A DNA stretch of 64,000 nt, from NCBI RefSeq assembly GCF_026735165.1, contig NZ_JAPQES010000003.1, positions 410,095-474,094 on the forward strand, written 5' to 3'. Origin of the DNA: Clostridium ganghwense (GTDB lineage Bacteria; Bacillota; Clostridia; Clostridiales; Clostridiaceae). The notes beneath the pieces are model-generated. The model was not told the DNA's origin. It saw only the letters and a list, made by a program, of their open reading frames with translations, and made no database searches. Each line of letters starts with the position of its first letter. The first letter of the stretch is position 1. Shown here one piece after another: positions 39,718-48,543 of this stretch. The translations under genes were made by a program, and so were the position numbers.

Positions 39718-40548
39718 TTATCTTTGGGTAATTCTTTGAATGTGAAGAGTCAAATACAATTTTTCCTCATCATTTAGCTCTTTTTCTAGATATTTTTCTA
39801 TTTTAAGCATACAATTGTATGCCTTTTTATATTTTACTTTTACCTGCTTTAATAAGAAATCATCTTCTTCTGATTCTATCTTTTCTTTTCTATTTAATCT
39901 TTTGAAGAAGAATCTTAAATGAGTAATAAATCTTTCATAGCTTAGAGATTTATCATCTAATTCAATGTTGTATGTATATTTAACTATATTTAAAATATCC
40001 ATTATCATTTCTGTTATGTTAAGCATATCCTCCACATTATCATAGGAGCTGTTTATCTGTGCATTTATTAGATGAAGAGCTATATTTCCAGCTTCATTCT
40101 CAGGTAATCTCTTACCTACTTCACTTTCAATAAAATCTAGTGCTTTTAATCCTACAGCAAATTCCTTAGGGTAAAACTTTTTGATTTCCCAAATAAGTAC
40201 ATTAGGGCAATTAAGTCCTTCTTCAAAAACTTTAAGAGCATTACTAATATGATCTGTTAGGGTAACATATATATAGTCATTTAACTTTACATTTAAAATA
40301 TTTTTTGCATATTCAATAATATCGTAGCATAGAGACACATGCTCTACGGGAACATCTTCTAGCAATAATTTAAATTTTTCTGAAGCCTCTTTTTGTTTAA
40401 GAATAAAGGTTTTTTGAACGAGATTTTCATCTATTTCATCTCCTACCTTTTTCTTAAAAGCAATTCCGCATCCCATAACAACAATCTCATGCTTAGAAGA
40501 ATTCTTTGCTAACACTACATTATTATTAAAAACCTTTTTAATTATCAA
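39718..40548 (-). CDS. licT: Transcription antiterminator LicT (BglG/SacY family)
   Basis: This protein of about 276 residues has an N-terminal RNA-binding CAT domain (IIKKVFNNNVVLAKNSSKHEIVVMGCGIAFKKKVGDEI) and two PRD domains with regulatory histidines (VEHVSLCYDI, LTDHISNAL, NIALHLINAQ, THLRFFFKRL, LYLTLHIQRI). PTS-dependent phosphorylation of these controls its activity. The start is uncertain: a TTG at 40548, six bases behind GGGGGTG, gives the usual LicT N-terminus, whereas an ATG at 40563 overlaps that site. It is the first gene of its operon and is itself preceded by a RAT site, indicating autoregulation. Confidence 0.93.
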   Translation of the reverse strand: MIIKKVFNNNVVLAKNSSKHEIVVMGCGIAFKKKVGDEIDENLVQKTFILKQKEASEKFKLLLEDVPVEHVSLCYDIIEYAKNILNVKLNDYIYVTLTDHISNALKVFEEGLNCPNVLIWEIKKFYPKEFAVGLKALDFIESEVGKRLPENEAGNIALHLINAQINSSYDNVEDMLNITEMIMDILNIVKYTYNIELDDKSLSYERFITHLRFFFKRLNRKEKIESEEDDFLLKQVKVKYKKAYNCMLKIEKYLEKELNDEEKLYLTLHIQRITQR

Positions 40549-40591
40549 CTCTATCACCCCCATATCAATTAGTTTATTTACCTTTTAGAAT

Positions 40592-40676
40592 AAAAAAACC
40601 TTAACTAATCAAATGAGACAAAATTTATCACTTTTGATTAACTAAGGTTTCGCCTGATCGAATCAGTAACGATCTC
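40592..40676 (-). promoter_or_regulatory. RAT antiterminator site and terminator upstream of licT
   Basis: On the minus strand a second RAT (GATCGTTACTGATTCGATC followed by AGGCGAAACC, 40676-40646) overlaps the start of an intrinsic terminator. The arms AAACCTTAGTTAATCAAAAG and its complement near 40592 end in seven T. This allows LicT to control its own synthesis. Confidence 0.9.
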
Positions 40677-40680
40677 ATTA

Positions 40681-41047
40681 TTTAATTGTAACCGTTTAAT
40701 TATAATTAAATTTTAACTTGTTTCATTTTTTTTGTCAACAATTTTTTAATATAATTGATATGTATTTATGGGTTTTATTGGTGGAAGCGAACCTTATCTA
40801 ACTCCTGTTCCTACCACTATATAAATTCCTATATTTATTATATGCTTCACCTTCATTAATCCTAAATTTCTTTTTTTATTATCTTTATACCTCATATGAT
40901 ATTTTAATTTTTTTCTAAGCTATCATATTTTGATAAAATAACATCCCTATAAAAATCCCATTTTTATATAAATATTAGATATTAACAGTAAACTTTTCCA
41001 TATTTTTTTAATATATTATATAGATATGAAAATAGGAGTGTGATTTT
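40681..41047. other. Intergenic region between divergent licT and ATPase genes
   Basis: This 367-base stretch holds the licT promoter on the minus strand: TTGACA at 40738-40733 and TAAAAT at 40715-40710, spaced 17 bases. Near 40690-40705 the minus strand has AAACGGTTACA, a possible but imperfect CcpA (cre) site. The rest, including an AT-rich tract and a partial hairpin near 40770-40830, holds no gene I can identify. Confidence 0.65.
40710..40738 (-). promoter_or_regulatory. Sigma-A promoter of licT
   Basis: On the minus strand the -35 box TTGACA (40738-40733) and the -10 box TAAAAT (40715-40710) are separated by 17 bases. Transcription would start near 40703 and pass into the RAT/terminator leader. 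Confidence 0.85.
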
Positions 41048-42148
41048 ATGAAAGGTGAATTCAAACATTTTTTCCCAGGTGGAAATACATCTAAAGGTTT
41101 CTATTCTTTTTATAGGTATATACTACCTCAAGAAACTGCAAGAAGGATAATTTGCATTAAAGGGGGTCCTGGAACTGGAAAATCTTCTCTAATGAAAAGA
41201 GTTGGTCAATACTTTAATGAAAAAGGTTATGATATAGAATATCATCATTGTTCTTCAGATAATACTTCTTTAGATGGAGTAGTTATTAAAGAGTTAAATG
41301 TAGCTTTACTTGATGGAACCTCACCACATGTAGTTGATCCTATAAATCCTGGTGCTGTAGATGAAATACTAAATATGGGAGATTGCTGGATTGAAAGCGG
41401 ATTTAAAGATTATAGAAGTTCAATAATTTCTACGAATAAACAGGTAGGTAAAAAATTCAAACATGCTTATAGATACATTGGAGCTTCTAGATTAATTCAT
41501 GATGATTGGAGCAGCTATAATTCAGAAGCACTAAATGCATCAAAATTAAACAATCTCCAAGAAAGGTTAAAGAATGACTTATTTAAAAATACAGATGTAT
41601 CAATCGCAGCTAATAGTAGACATCTATTTGCTACAGCTTTTACTCCAAATGGAATAGTAACTTTTATTGATTCAATATATAAAGATTATAAACATGTATA
41701 TGTTCTTAATGGGGGACCTGGAACAGGTAAAACCTCAACACTACAATATCTTTACAAGAAAGCTTTAAAAAGAGGTCTATACGTTGAAGTTTACCACGAT
41801 CCATTAGTTCCTGAAAGAATAGAGCATATATGTATTCCAAATTTAAGTACTGCAATATTAACCTCAAATGAAATAAACGAAAGAAGTTTTGCTGGTAATC
41901 AGATTAACATGGAAGATTTACAAAATAAAATTCTCATTGATAGAAATAAAGCAGAAATAGAAAAGGCTAAAGAAAACTTTAATTTACTTCTAAATAAAGG
42001 ATTGAAACTCATATCCGAAGCCAAAGCTTTACATGATGAACTTGAAAAATATTATATTCCAAATATGGATTTTGATAAGGTTGAAAAAACTATAAATGAT
42101 GTTATTACTAAAATTTTAAAATATGAAAAAGAATATAAAAATAAATAG
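41048..42148 (+). CDS. Two-P-loop ATPase of the PRK06851 family
   Basis: This 366-residue protein has two P-loops, IKGGPGTGKSSLMKR near residues 38-52 and LNGGPGTGKTSTLQYL near 226-241, each starting one half of an internally duplicated protein. This is the pattern of the PRK06851 family of uncharacterised clostridial and bacillary ATPases. It has no signal or membrane segment. A GGAGTG site precedes the ATG. Its 3' end, including the terminator, is repeated in the same orientation 10.7 kb downstream, which marks the left boundary of an island. In its ancestral context the gene was probably convergent with helD. Confidence 0.85.
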   Translation: MKGEFKHFFPGGNTSKGFYSFYRYILPQETARRIICIKGGPGTGKSSLMKRVGQYFNEKGYDIEYHHCSSDNTSLDGVVIKELNVALLDGTSPHVVDPINPGAVDEILNMGDCWIESGFKDYRSSIISTNKQVGKKFKHAYRYIGASRLIHDDWSSYNSEALNASKLNNLQERLKNDLFKNTDVSIAANSRHLFATAFTPNGIVTFIDSIYKDYKHVYVLNGGPGTGKTSTLQYLYKKALKRGLYVEVYHDPLVPERIEHICIPNLSTAILTSNEINERSFAGNQINMEDLQNKILIDRNKAEIEKAKENFNLLLNKGLKLISEAKALHDELEKYYIPNMDFDKVEKTINDVITKILKYEKEYKNK

Positions 42149-42205
42149 ATATAAAAGCTATGCCTTTTTGAGCATAGCTTTTATTTACTTTAAATTTTCT
42201 TATTT
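41995..42205 (+). repeat. Left copy of the island-flanking direct repeat
   Basis: This segment covers the last 50 or so codons of the ATPase gene plus its terminator. It recurs at 52660-52868 in the same orientation with only a few changes and one deleted base. It starts at TAAAGGATTG in both copies. Confidence 0.88.
42153..42185 (+). terminator. Terminator of the two-P-loop ATPase gene
   Basis: An 11-bp perfect stem (AAAAGCTATGC with GCATAGCTTTT) and an 8-base loop are followed by TTATTTACTTT. The same hairpin is present in the right repeat copy near 52816-52845. Confidence 0.85.
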
Positions 42206-42210
42206 TATTT

Positions 42211-42690
42211 TTATATTACAGAAAACAACTTATCTATTGATTCCATATCATTGTAATACTGCACAGTAAAGTAACATTTATCATTTTCACCTAAATAAGT
42301 TTGTTCACATTCTTCTTTAATATAATTCTTTACATCTTTCTTCACTTTCTCTGCATTTGATTTTATCATTTCTTTATCGTAAACATAAATTCTAAAACTA
42401 ATATCTAAAGGGATTTTTTTCTTGATTTTTTCTTCCTTATCCTTATCCATAAAATCAACCTGAAATTTTAATACTTCTCCATCATCGTTTCCACCAGCCT
42501 CTATATAATTATACTTATTTTCCCATTTATCATCTATTTTTAGTTCAAATCCATAAGCTTTATTTATATATTTTTCTGTATTCCCTTCTACTTTTATTTC
42601 CCCTTTTACATTTTTGCCACATGCTATAAAAAATAACGAACTCACCAATACAAAACCCAATATTAAAAATAACGATATAATTTTTTTCAT
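42211..42690 (-). CDS. Lipoprotein associated with the BceAB-type module
   Basis: This 159-residue protein has a lipoprotein signal ending in FIACG (Cys24 after a Leu/Phe-rich segment) and no recognised domain. The mature part is charged and probably beta-rich (YGFELKIDDKWENKYNYIEAG, KIPLDISFRIYVYDK). It lies 14 bases downstream of the permease gene and probably works with the transporter outside the membrane. A short degenerate copy of its central part is found at 50460-50545 beyond the van cluster. The ATG at 42690 has AAGGAG at proper spacing. Confidence 0.7.
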   Translation of the reverse strand: MKKIISLFLILGFVLVSSLFFIACGKNVKGEIKVEGNTEKYINKAYGFELKIDDKWENKYNYIEAGGNDDGEVLKFQVDFMDKDKEEKIKKKIPLDISFRIYVYDKEMIKSNAEKVKKDVKNYIKEECEQTYLGENDKCYFTVQYYNDMESIDKLFSVI

Positions 42691-42704
42691 ATTTTTCATC
42701 TCCT

Positions 42705-44645
42705 TTATTTTGTTAAATGATAATAAGTTTTTACTGTAATCAAATAATAAAACATATAAATGGTTAATGCTACACCACTAGTAATCATAATAGGTATAGT
42801 AATATCAGTATTTAACATAACCTTTACAAACCTTAATGCAAAATAATTATGCACTACTGCCAAAAGAACTGGCATAAAAAATATTATTCCTATTTGTTTT
42901 CCTATCACTCTCTTTACTTTTTTTTCACTTGCTCCAATTTTTCTTAAAATATTATATCTTATCCGATCTGTGGCACTCTCAGTTAATTGCTTCATTGACA
43001 AAACACTTCCAGATGCAAATAAAAATACAAGACCTACAAATAATCCAACGAATATAAATATAGCTCCTCCATTCATACTTTCTGCATAAGCAAAATAATA
43101 CATACAACCCTTAGGCATATAATCACTTAATTCATATGACAAAGCTTTTGACTCTTTTTCATTTTTCACTATTACATATCTATGATATCTAATCTGCTCT
43201 GCATATTTTTTTAATTTTTCAAAAACCTCATCTTTAAAAACCAAACACGTCCACTTAATATTATCTAGATATGATGGTTCATACTCTATCACATTAAATG
43301 TTTTATCATCAAATATTTTGTTGTTCATTTTGAATTCTTGTTTAAATACTTCAGAATTACTACCCACAACTAAAACATCTGTATATTTCTCTAGTTTAGC
43401 CATCCTATGATACTCACCGTATCCATTTTCTTTATTTAATACCATTTTATTGTAACTGGTTTCATCTATAATACGAATAAAATTTCCTCTTTTATTTGTA
43501 ATCCCCAATATCTTCACAGGTATCGTAGCCGTACACACTGTATTATCGTATTGAATTGGATTTTGATTTTTATATTTTTCAAATATTTCGTTAACTTCCA
43601 TCTGTTGTTTCTTATTTAATCCATCAGTATTAGTATCCATTTTTAAGTCAACTTCATATGAAAAATGTAAATTCTTATCCACTTCACTTCCTATTTTATA
43701 ATAATAACTAAAACTAGTACCAAATGCTCCAGTGGTTATACTTATTAAAATAGTAACAGTAGCTAGCATTTTTGCATTTGTACGAATACGATGTGTCATT
43801 TGCCTATTCAAAAACAAATTTAAATCTTTAAAATAATATGTCTTACATCTTTCTAGCCATTTAAATAACATACCTGCTGCTGAAATCCATAGTCCATAGG
43901 TTGCAATTACCACGCTGAAAAAAGATTTTTCAATCATCTCTGCTTTTATTCCACTATACTTCTGTGGATTATTTCCTAATTTTATAGCTAAAGAATATCC
44001 ATATAAAAGAATAATCATTGAAATCAAGCCCAAAATACTATGAAAGACTTTCATATTTTTTACATCTTTTTCACGAATAGCTTCACCTTTTAACAAATCT
44101 ACCAATTTATAGCAATAAACAACCATATAGTTATATACTGAAGAAACTATCAAAATGCTCATACAAAACAAGGTTGTTCCAAGCAGTGCTTTACTAGGAA
44201 TACTAAAAGCAAAGTTCACTTTATAAATTCCTGCTAAATTCATTAGGAATATTATGAACCCTTTTGAAAGTAGTATCCCTAAACCAATTCCCACTACAAG
44301 TGCCACTCCTCCTAGCATAATACTTTCACTAAATAGCATAATTCCAATCTTACTTTCCTTCATGCCAAGCATAGCATACATTCCTATTTCACGTTTTCGT
44401 TTTCTTATAAAAAACATATTTGCATATATCATAGATACAGCAACCACAACAATAATAATGTATCCTGCTACTTTAAAACCTATCTCCATATCCTTCTTCA
44501 TTTCTATAAGCTGTATAACTTGATTATTAAATCTTATAGATTGAAGGATATAAAAGGCAGCAATAGAACATATGATAGATGTAAAATAAGTCAAATAATT
44601 ATTAACGCTTCTGGTTAAATTTTTATAGGCTATATTAAAGTACAT
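42705..44645 (-). CDS. BceB-like ABC transporter permease
   Basis: This permease of about 646 residues is of the FtsX/BceB type. It has ten membrane helices in groups (near 18-40, 50-75, 105-135, 150-180, 200-225, 230-260, 285-310, then 530-560, 585-610, 620-645) and a large extracellular loop of about 200 residues between helices 7 and 8, the feature of peptide-antibiotic detoxification pumps. It should act with the ATPase encoded upstream, whose stop overlaps its start by 11 bases. It is a sensor as well as a pump in known BceAB systems. Confidence 0.88.
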   Translation of the reverse strand: MYFNIAYKNLTRSVNNYLTYFTSIICSIAAFYILQSIRFNNQVIQLIEMKKDMEIGFKVAGYIIIVVVAVSMIYANMFFIRKRKREIGMYAMLGMKESKIGIMLFSESIMLGGVALVVGIGLGILLSKGFIIFLMNLAGIYKVNFAFSIPSKALLGTTLFCMSILIVSSVYNYMVVYCYKLVDLLKGEAIREKDVKNMKVFHSILGLISMIILLYGYSLAIKLGNNPQKYSGIKAEMIEKSFFSVVIATYGLWISAAGMLFKWLERCKTYYFKDLNLFLNRQMTHRIRTNAKMLATVTILISITTGAFGTSFSYYYKIGSEVDKNLHFSYEVDLKMDTNTDGLNKKQQMEVNEIFEKYKNQNPIQYDNTVCTATIPVKILGITNKRGNFIRIIDETSYNKMVLNKENGYGEYHRMAKLEKYTDVLVVGSNSEVFKQEFKMNNKIFDDKTFNVIEYEPSYLDNIKWTCLVFKDEVFEKLKKYAEQIRYHRYVIVKNEKESKALSYELSDYMPKGCMYYFAYAESMNGGAIFIFVGLFVGLVFLFASGSVLSMKQLTESATDRIRYNILRKIGASEKKVKRVIGKQIGIIFFMPVLLAVVHNYFALRFVKVMLNTDITIPIMITSGVALTIYMFYYLITVKTYYHLTK

Positions 44646-45402
44646 CATAACTACCACCACCACCTAAAACAGCTAATACATCAAGAATTTTCTTTAAAAA
44701 ATCTTTGCGGGTTCCGCCCTTATTTATTTCTGTGAAAATTTCCCCATCTTTTAAAAACAATATTCGATTACAATAACTAGCTGCAAAAGGATCATGTGTT
44801 ACTAACATAATAGTAGCTTCATATGTACTATTTAATTCATTTAATGTTTCTAACAAGTCTTCAGCTGATTTAGAATCTAATGCTCCCGTTGGCTCATCAG
44901 CTAATATGAGTGATGGATTATGAATCATGGCACGTACTGCTGCACTCCTTTGCTTTTGTCCTCCTGATACTTCATATGGAAATTTATTAAGTATTTCAGA
45001 AATTCCTAATTTTTTTGAAAGATATTCAATTCGTTTTTCAATTTCTTTTACAGGTACCCTTGTTATAGTAAGAGGTAATGCAATATTTTCCTTGATAGTT
45101 AAGGTATCTAACAAATTAAAATCTTGAAAAATAAACCCTATTTCTTTTCCTCTAAAATCAGATATTTTGTCTTTAGTTATTTTTAAAATATCTTCTCCAT
45201 TAATCTTAACACATCCAGATGTAGCTTTATCAACTGTTGACACAATATTTAAAAGTGTTGTTTTTCCTGCTCCAGAAGGACCCATAATTCCTAAGAACTC
45301 ACCTTTTTTCATAACAAAAGAAACATCATTCAATGCTCTGCATATATTTCCACTTGATCCATATATTTTTTTTACATTCGATACATTAAGTACATCATTC
45401 AT
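44635..45402 (-). CDS. BceA-like ABC transporter ATP-binding protein
   Basis: This 255-residue ATPase has Walker A GPSGAGKTTLLNIVSTVD, Q-loop FIFQDFNLLDTLTIKENIALP, signature VSGGQKQRSAAVRAM (SGGQ with Lys-Gln-Arg) and Walker B LILADEPTGALDS. It matches BceA-type ATPases. The start is the ATG at 45402 behind AAAAGGAGAGAGG; a longer frame to 45459 is rejected. A BceR-like operator lies about 115 bases upstream, at 45517-45530. A degenerate fragment of its first codons is found at 50550-50600. Confidence 0.92.
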   Translation of the reverse strand: MNDVLNVSNVKKIYGSSGNICRALNDVSFVMKKGEFLGIMGPSGAGKTTLLNIVSTVDKATSGCVKINGEDILKITKDKISDFRGKEIGFIFQDFNLLDTLTIKENIALPLTITRVPVKEIEKRIEYLSKKLGISEILNKFPYEVSGGQKQRSAAVRAMIHNPSLILADEPTGALDSKSAEDLLETLNELNSTYEATIMLVTHDPFAASYCNRILFLKDGEIFTEINKGGTRKDFLKKILDVLAVLGGGGSYDVL

Positions 45403-45546
45403 CCTAAAACCTCTCTCCTTTTCATAAAAATAAATCATAAAGGGATTTAACAACTTCATTTTACACTTTATGATTTATTCTTTCCATCTATTTATCTTTC
45501 AATTTAATGCTTCATATTACAATTTTGTAATATCATAAAAACCTCT
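45361..45546. repeat. Direct repeat A (bceS 3' end, leader and bceA 5' end)
   Basis: This segment includes the first codons of bceA, its leader and a 30-base remnant of the 3' end of the kinase gene. It matches 50555-50738 at roughly 85% identity by eye. The two copies flank the van cluster. Confidence 0.85.
45517..45530. promoter_or_regulatory. BceR-like operator upstream of bceA
   Basis: The palindrome TTACAATTTTGTAA fits the known BceR consensus TNACA-N4-TGTAA exactly and is extended to 9-bp arms by ATAT on each side. It lies upstream of bceA. The minus-strand -10 candidate TAAAAT is about 50-60 bases downstream. Confidence 0.7.
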
Positions 45547-45646
45547 TATATTCGAATATTCGAGTATACTTACAAAACTAATAAAATCGCATTTCTTGTT
45601 CATATATAAAGTAGCATTATATGATTAGTAAAATATATTGTGAAAA

Positions 45647-47785
45647 TTATAAATTAATTATCTTTAATCTACTTCCCATTCTGCTTAACAACTCATTTGT
45701 GATACTGTCCACATTTTCTGCAACTTCTGTAACACATATTTCAGCTTGTCCATCTTTCCCGATTAGGGTTGCTGTATCGCCAATATTTACATTAGGCACA
45801 TCTGTTATATCTACGATAAGCTGATCCATACAAATTCGCCCGATAATCGGCACACGATAACCATGTATAAGTACATTGCCGTTACCACAAGATAAATTTC
45901 TCGGAAAGCCATCGGCGTAACCAATTGGCAAAACAGCTATGCGGCTGTCACGCTTTGCAATAAAAGCCCTAGCATAGCCAACACTTTCTCCCTCGTTTAT
46001 TTCTCTGATTAGAACAACTTGTGATTTTAGTGACAGAACAGGACGTAAATCAAGCTTTAATTTTGTTTCATCACCGTAAGAGCTTAATATACCGTATAAT
46101 GCAATTCCTATCCTAGCATAATCACAGTCAATTTCCGGATAATTCAAAAGTCCGTAACTGCTTTGAATATGTATTTTAGGAAGTTTTATATCTTTTTTAG
46201 AAAGTTCTTCAAGCAATGCATAGAAAGTTTTAATCTGAATATGTGTAAAATGAACATCTTCCGTATCAAGACTATCAGCAACACACAAATGCGTATAAAT
46301 GCCACATACATTTAGATGCTTCGCCTTGAAAATTCTAACGACTTTCAGCACATCATTCTTACTAAAACCAAGTCGGTGCATTCCTGTATCAATCTTAATA
46401 TGCACTTTGATATCATACCCCTGTTTATTCAAGGAAACTGCGTAATTAAAATCAATTACGGTTTGTGTAAGGTCATACTTATGAAGCTCTTTTGCCCGTG
46501 TCGGACTTGTATAACCCAGAATTAAAATTATTCCTTGAATACCATATTTTCTTAGTTCAATTCCTTCATCAATAGTTGCCACGGCGAATGCCTTAATGCC
46601 TATTTGATTTAAGCAGGATGACACTGCGATAGAACCGTGACCGTATGCTTCGGCTTTTATAACTGCCATCAGTTCGCAATCGGTAGGCATAGCTTTTTGC
46701 AGCACATCTACATTGTGTCTTAGATTATCTAAATCGACCTCAATCCAAGACCTGTCTAGATCCAGTTTGGAAGTCGTTCGGCGTTTTACTTTTATGTGTT
46801 TTTGCAGTATTAAAAAGAGTATTGAAACTGTAACAGATACTATGCTAACTGCAATAAAGTGAATTAGACTGTTATCTATCAAAAATGCTTGCAGTCCCAA
46901 GATTTTTGCAACCATACGAACAGCGACAATCATCATCGGATGGATAATATAAATAATCATAGCCGATGTTCTTAATGTCGAAACTCTATGTCCTTTCCAA
47001 AAGGTAAGTACGGAAAACAAGAAGAACATACACGGCACAAGCATAATATACATACTGTCGTGGCGTTGTAAATCAAGATTGTGTAAAAACACTCCTTCTG
47101 CAATCATAAGCGAAAAGGTGATTGCAAATCCTATAAAATTATTTTTGAGTGAAGTATGAATTGTTTTGTTTGAGATAATACCTCCAAGCACAAAAAAGAC
47201 GGGTGCGAAGAAGATACCATTACGGGTATAATCGAAAAGCTCAAAAAGATAGCCATAAAAACTTTTCAAAACTGGAATTTGCTCAGCAACTCCATAATAA
47301 CTGTCCCCAAAGATTCCTACCACATACAAAAAAGCTGTAATCCCCAAAGCCCATTTTAGCCCGATTTTTTTTACAAAAAACCACGCAATAGCAGCACCGA
47401 TAATTGCAGCAGGAAGATACCACAAGTGATATAGCGTTCCATCGAACACAATATCTTTAACGATATTGGGCAACAGGTTATCCATAGTAAAATATTTGTT
47501 GTAAATGTTAAGTGGAATATAGATTGCGATTGCTACACAGTATATAAGCGTTGTTCTTTTAATAAAGGTTTTTAATTTATTGGTGTTATGACTATATTTC
47601 GAAATCAAGAAAAATCCGGATGTCATAAAGAAAAATGGAACAGCAATGCGGGCAATGATACGAGTGAGAATAAAATCAGCAGTTTCACTGTATGTTGACA
47701 AAGGGGATGTGTGATTTGCTACTATTAAAAATGCAACAATAATTCTAAAATAATCTATTCCTGTATATGTTTCTTGCTTCTTCAT
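45647..47785 (-). CDS. vanT: Membrane-bound serine/alanine racemase VanT
   Basis: This 712-residue protein has an N-terminal acyltransferase-3-like membrane domain (about 1-335, ten or so helices) and a C-terminal PLP-dependent racemase (about 345-712). The racemase includes the PLP lysine region AVIKAEAYGHG, KIDTGMHRLGF, and the second-base region LPIGYADGFPRNL. This two-part layout is unique to VanT, which makes D-Ser from L-Ser for D-Ala-D-Ser cell-wall precursors. It overlaps vanXY by one base (TAATG) and has GGAGGGAG at its ATG. It is the last gene of the cluster. Confidence 0.93.
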   Translation of the reverse strand: MKKQETYTGIDYFRIIVAFLIVANHTSPLSTYSETADFILTRIIARIAVPFFFMTSGFFLISKYSHNTNKLKTFIKRTTLIYCVAIAIYIPLNIYNKYFTMDNLLPNIVKDIVFDGTLYHLWYLPAAIIGAAIAWFFVKKIGLKWALGITAFLYVVGIFGDSYYGVAEQIPVLKSFYGYLFELFDYTRNGIFFAPVFFVLGGIISNKTIHTSLKNNFIGFAITFSLMIAEGVFLHNLDLQRHDSMYIMLVPCMFFLFSVLTFWKGHRVSTLRTSAMIIYIIHPMMIVAVRMVAKILGLQAFLIDNSLIHFIAVSIVSVTVSILFLILQKHIKVKRRTTSKLDLDRSWIEVDLDNLRHNVDVLQKAMPTDCELMAVIKAEAYGHGSIAVSSCLNQIGIKAFAVATIDEGIELRKYGIQGIILILGYTSPTRAKELHKYDLTQTVIDFNYAVSLNKQGYDIKVHIKIDTGMHRLGFSKNDVLKVVRIFKAKHLNVCGIYTHLCVADSLDTEDVHFTHIQIKTFYALLEELSKKDIKLPKIHIQSSYGLLNYPEIDCDYARIGIALYGILSSYGDETKLKLDLRPVLSLKSQVVLIREINEGESVGYARAFIAKRDSRIAVLPIGYADGFPRNLSCGNGNVLIHGYRVPIIGRICMDQLIVDITDVPNVNIGDTATLIGKDGQAEICVTEVAENVDSITNELLSRMGSRLKIINL

Positions 47786-48543
47786 TATTGCTCCCTCCAT
47801 TGTGTTATGATAAAACCATCTTCATTGTTGCCTGAAACTTGATAAAAGCTATGTTCGGGAAGATGTAGTGTCATTTGCTCTGAAGAAAGAAATGGAACAT
47901 AAAAAATCTCTATTTCTTGTTTGTTTCTTGTTATTTTCAAATGTTCTTCACCATAGGTATAATTTTTAATAAATTCAATGTATTCTTCAAGTGAAAAATC
48001 ATACTTGCTCATAATTTCAGAATGGGGGTAGCCGACATAGCGGAAATGCCACGGCTCGTGAGCAATTCCCGTTACATCTTCTTTGCCGGATTGATATCGT
48101 TCAATAAATCCGTATTTTGGTGCTTTTTTTCGAAACTCATTACAAATACCCTCATAGGGAAAATCGGGACGAATGAAGTCAATGTCATCTTTTTTCAGTC
48201 CTAAATCAATGGCAAATCCTGTTTGATGTTCGCTGTGGTTTGGAAGTGCCACATATTTTTCAGTAAACCTTTTTCCGTTATCTCTCATAGAACAAGAATA
48301 TATATGCTCTTGTTCATCTTCAGAGCGGTATCCGCTTACAAGAACAATTTCCTCTATGCAATTCATATCACATAAAATACGAGAGAGGGCTGTTGCCGCA
48401 CCCCGTTCCATAAGAATGTCAGAGCGCTTTGCATCGGCAAAGATAAGGCCATTATTGCTATGAGATACAAGCGGAAGTTTAGCATTTACAAGAACTAAAT
48501 TTCCTGTATAAATATCGTTTTTAGTTAATGTTAAAGTTTTCAT
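47785..48543 (-). CDS. vanXY: D,D-dipeptidase/carboxypeptidase VanXY
   Basis: This 252-residue M15B protein has the zinc motifs NHSEHQTGFAIDLG (SxHxxGxAxD) and the later EPWHFRYVG, with VSGYRSEDEQ upstream. Such enzymes cut D-Ala-D-Ala dipeptide and D-Ala-ending pentapeptide, removing the vancomycin target. The length, the order of neighbours and the C-terminal extension of about 50 residues match VanXY of VanG-type clusters. It overlaps vanG by one base and vanT by one base. No signal peptide is present, as expected for cytoplasmic VanXY. Confidence 0.9.
   Translation of the reverse strand: MKTLTLTKNDIYTGNLVLVNAKLPLVSHSNNGLIFADAKRSDILMERGAATALSRILCDMNCIEEIVLVSGYRSEDEQEHIYSCSMRDNGKRFTEKYVALPNHSEHQTGFAIDLGLKKDDIDFIRPDFPYEGICNEFRKKAPKYGFIERYQSGKEDVTGIAHEPWHFRYVGYPHSEIMSKYDFSLEEYIEFIKNYTYGEEHLKITRNKQEIEIFYVPFLSSEQMTLHLPEHSFYQVSGNNEDGFIITQWREQ

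Noticed and set aside
45547..45646. Recombination site around TATTCGAATATTCGAGTATA between vanT and repeat A
   Set aside because: The short palindrome (45548-45566) is suggestive, but no recombinase gene or second copy of the motif is present in the window.
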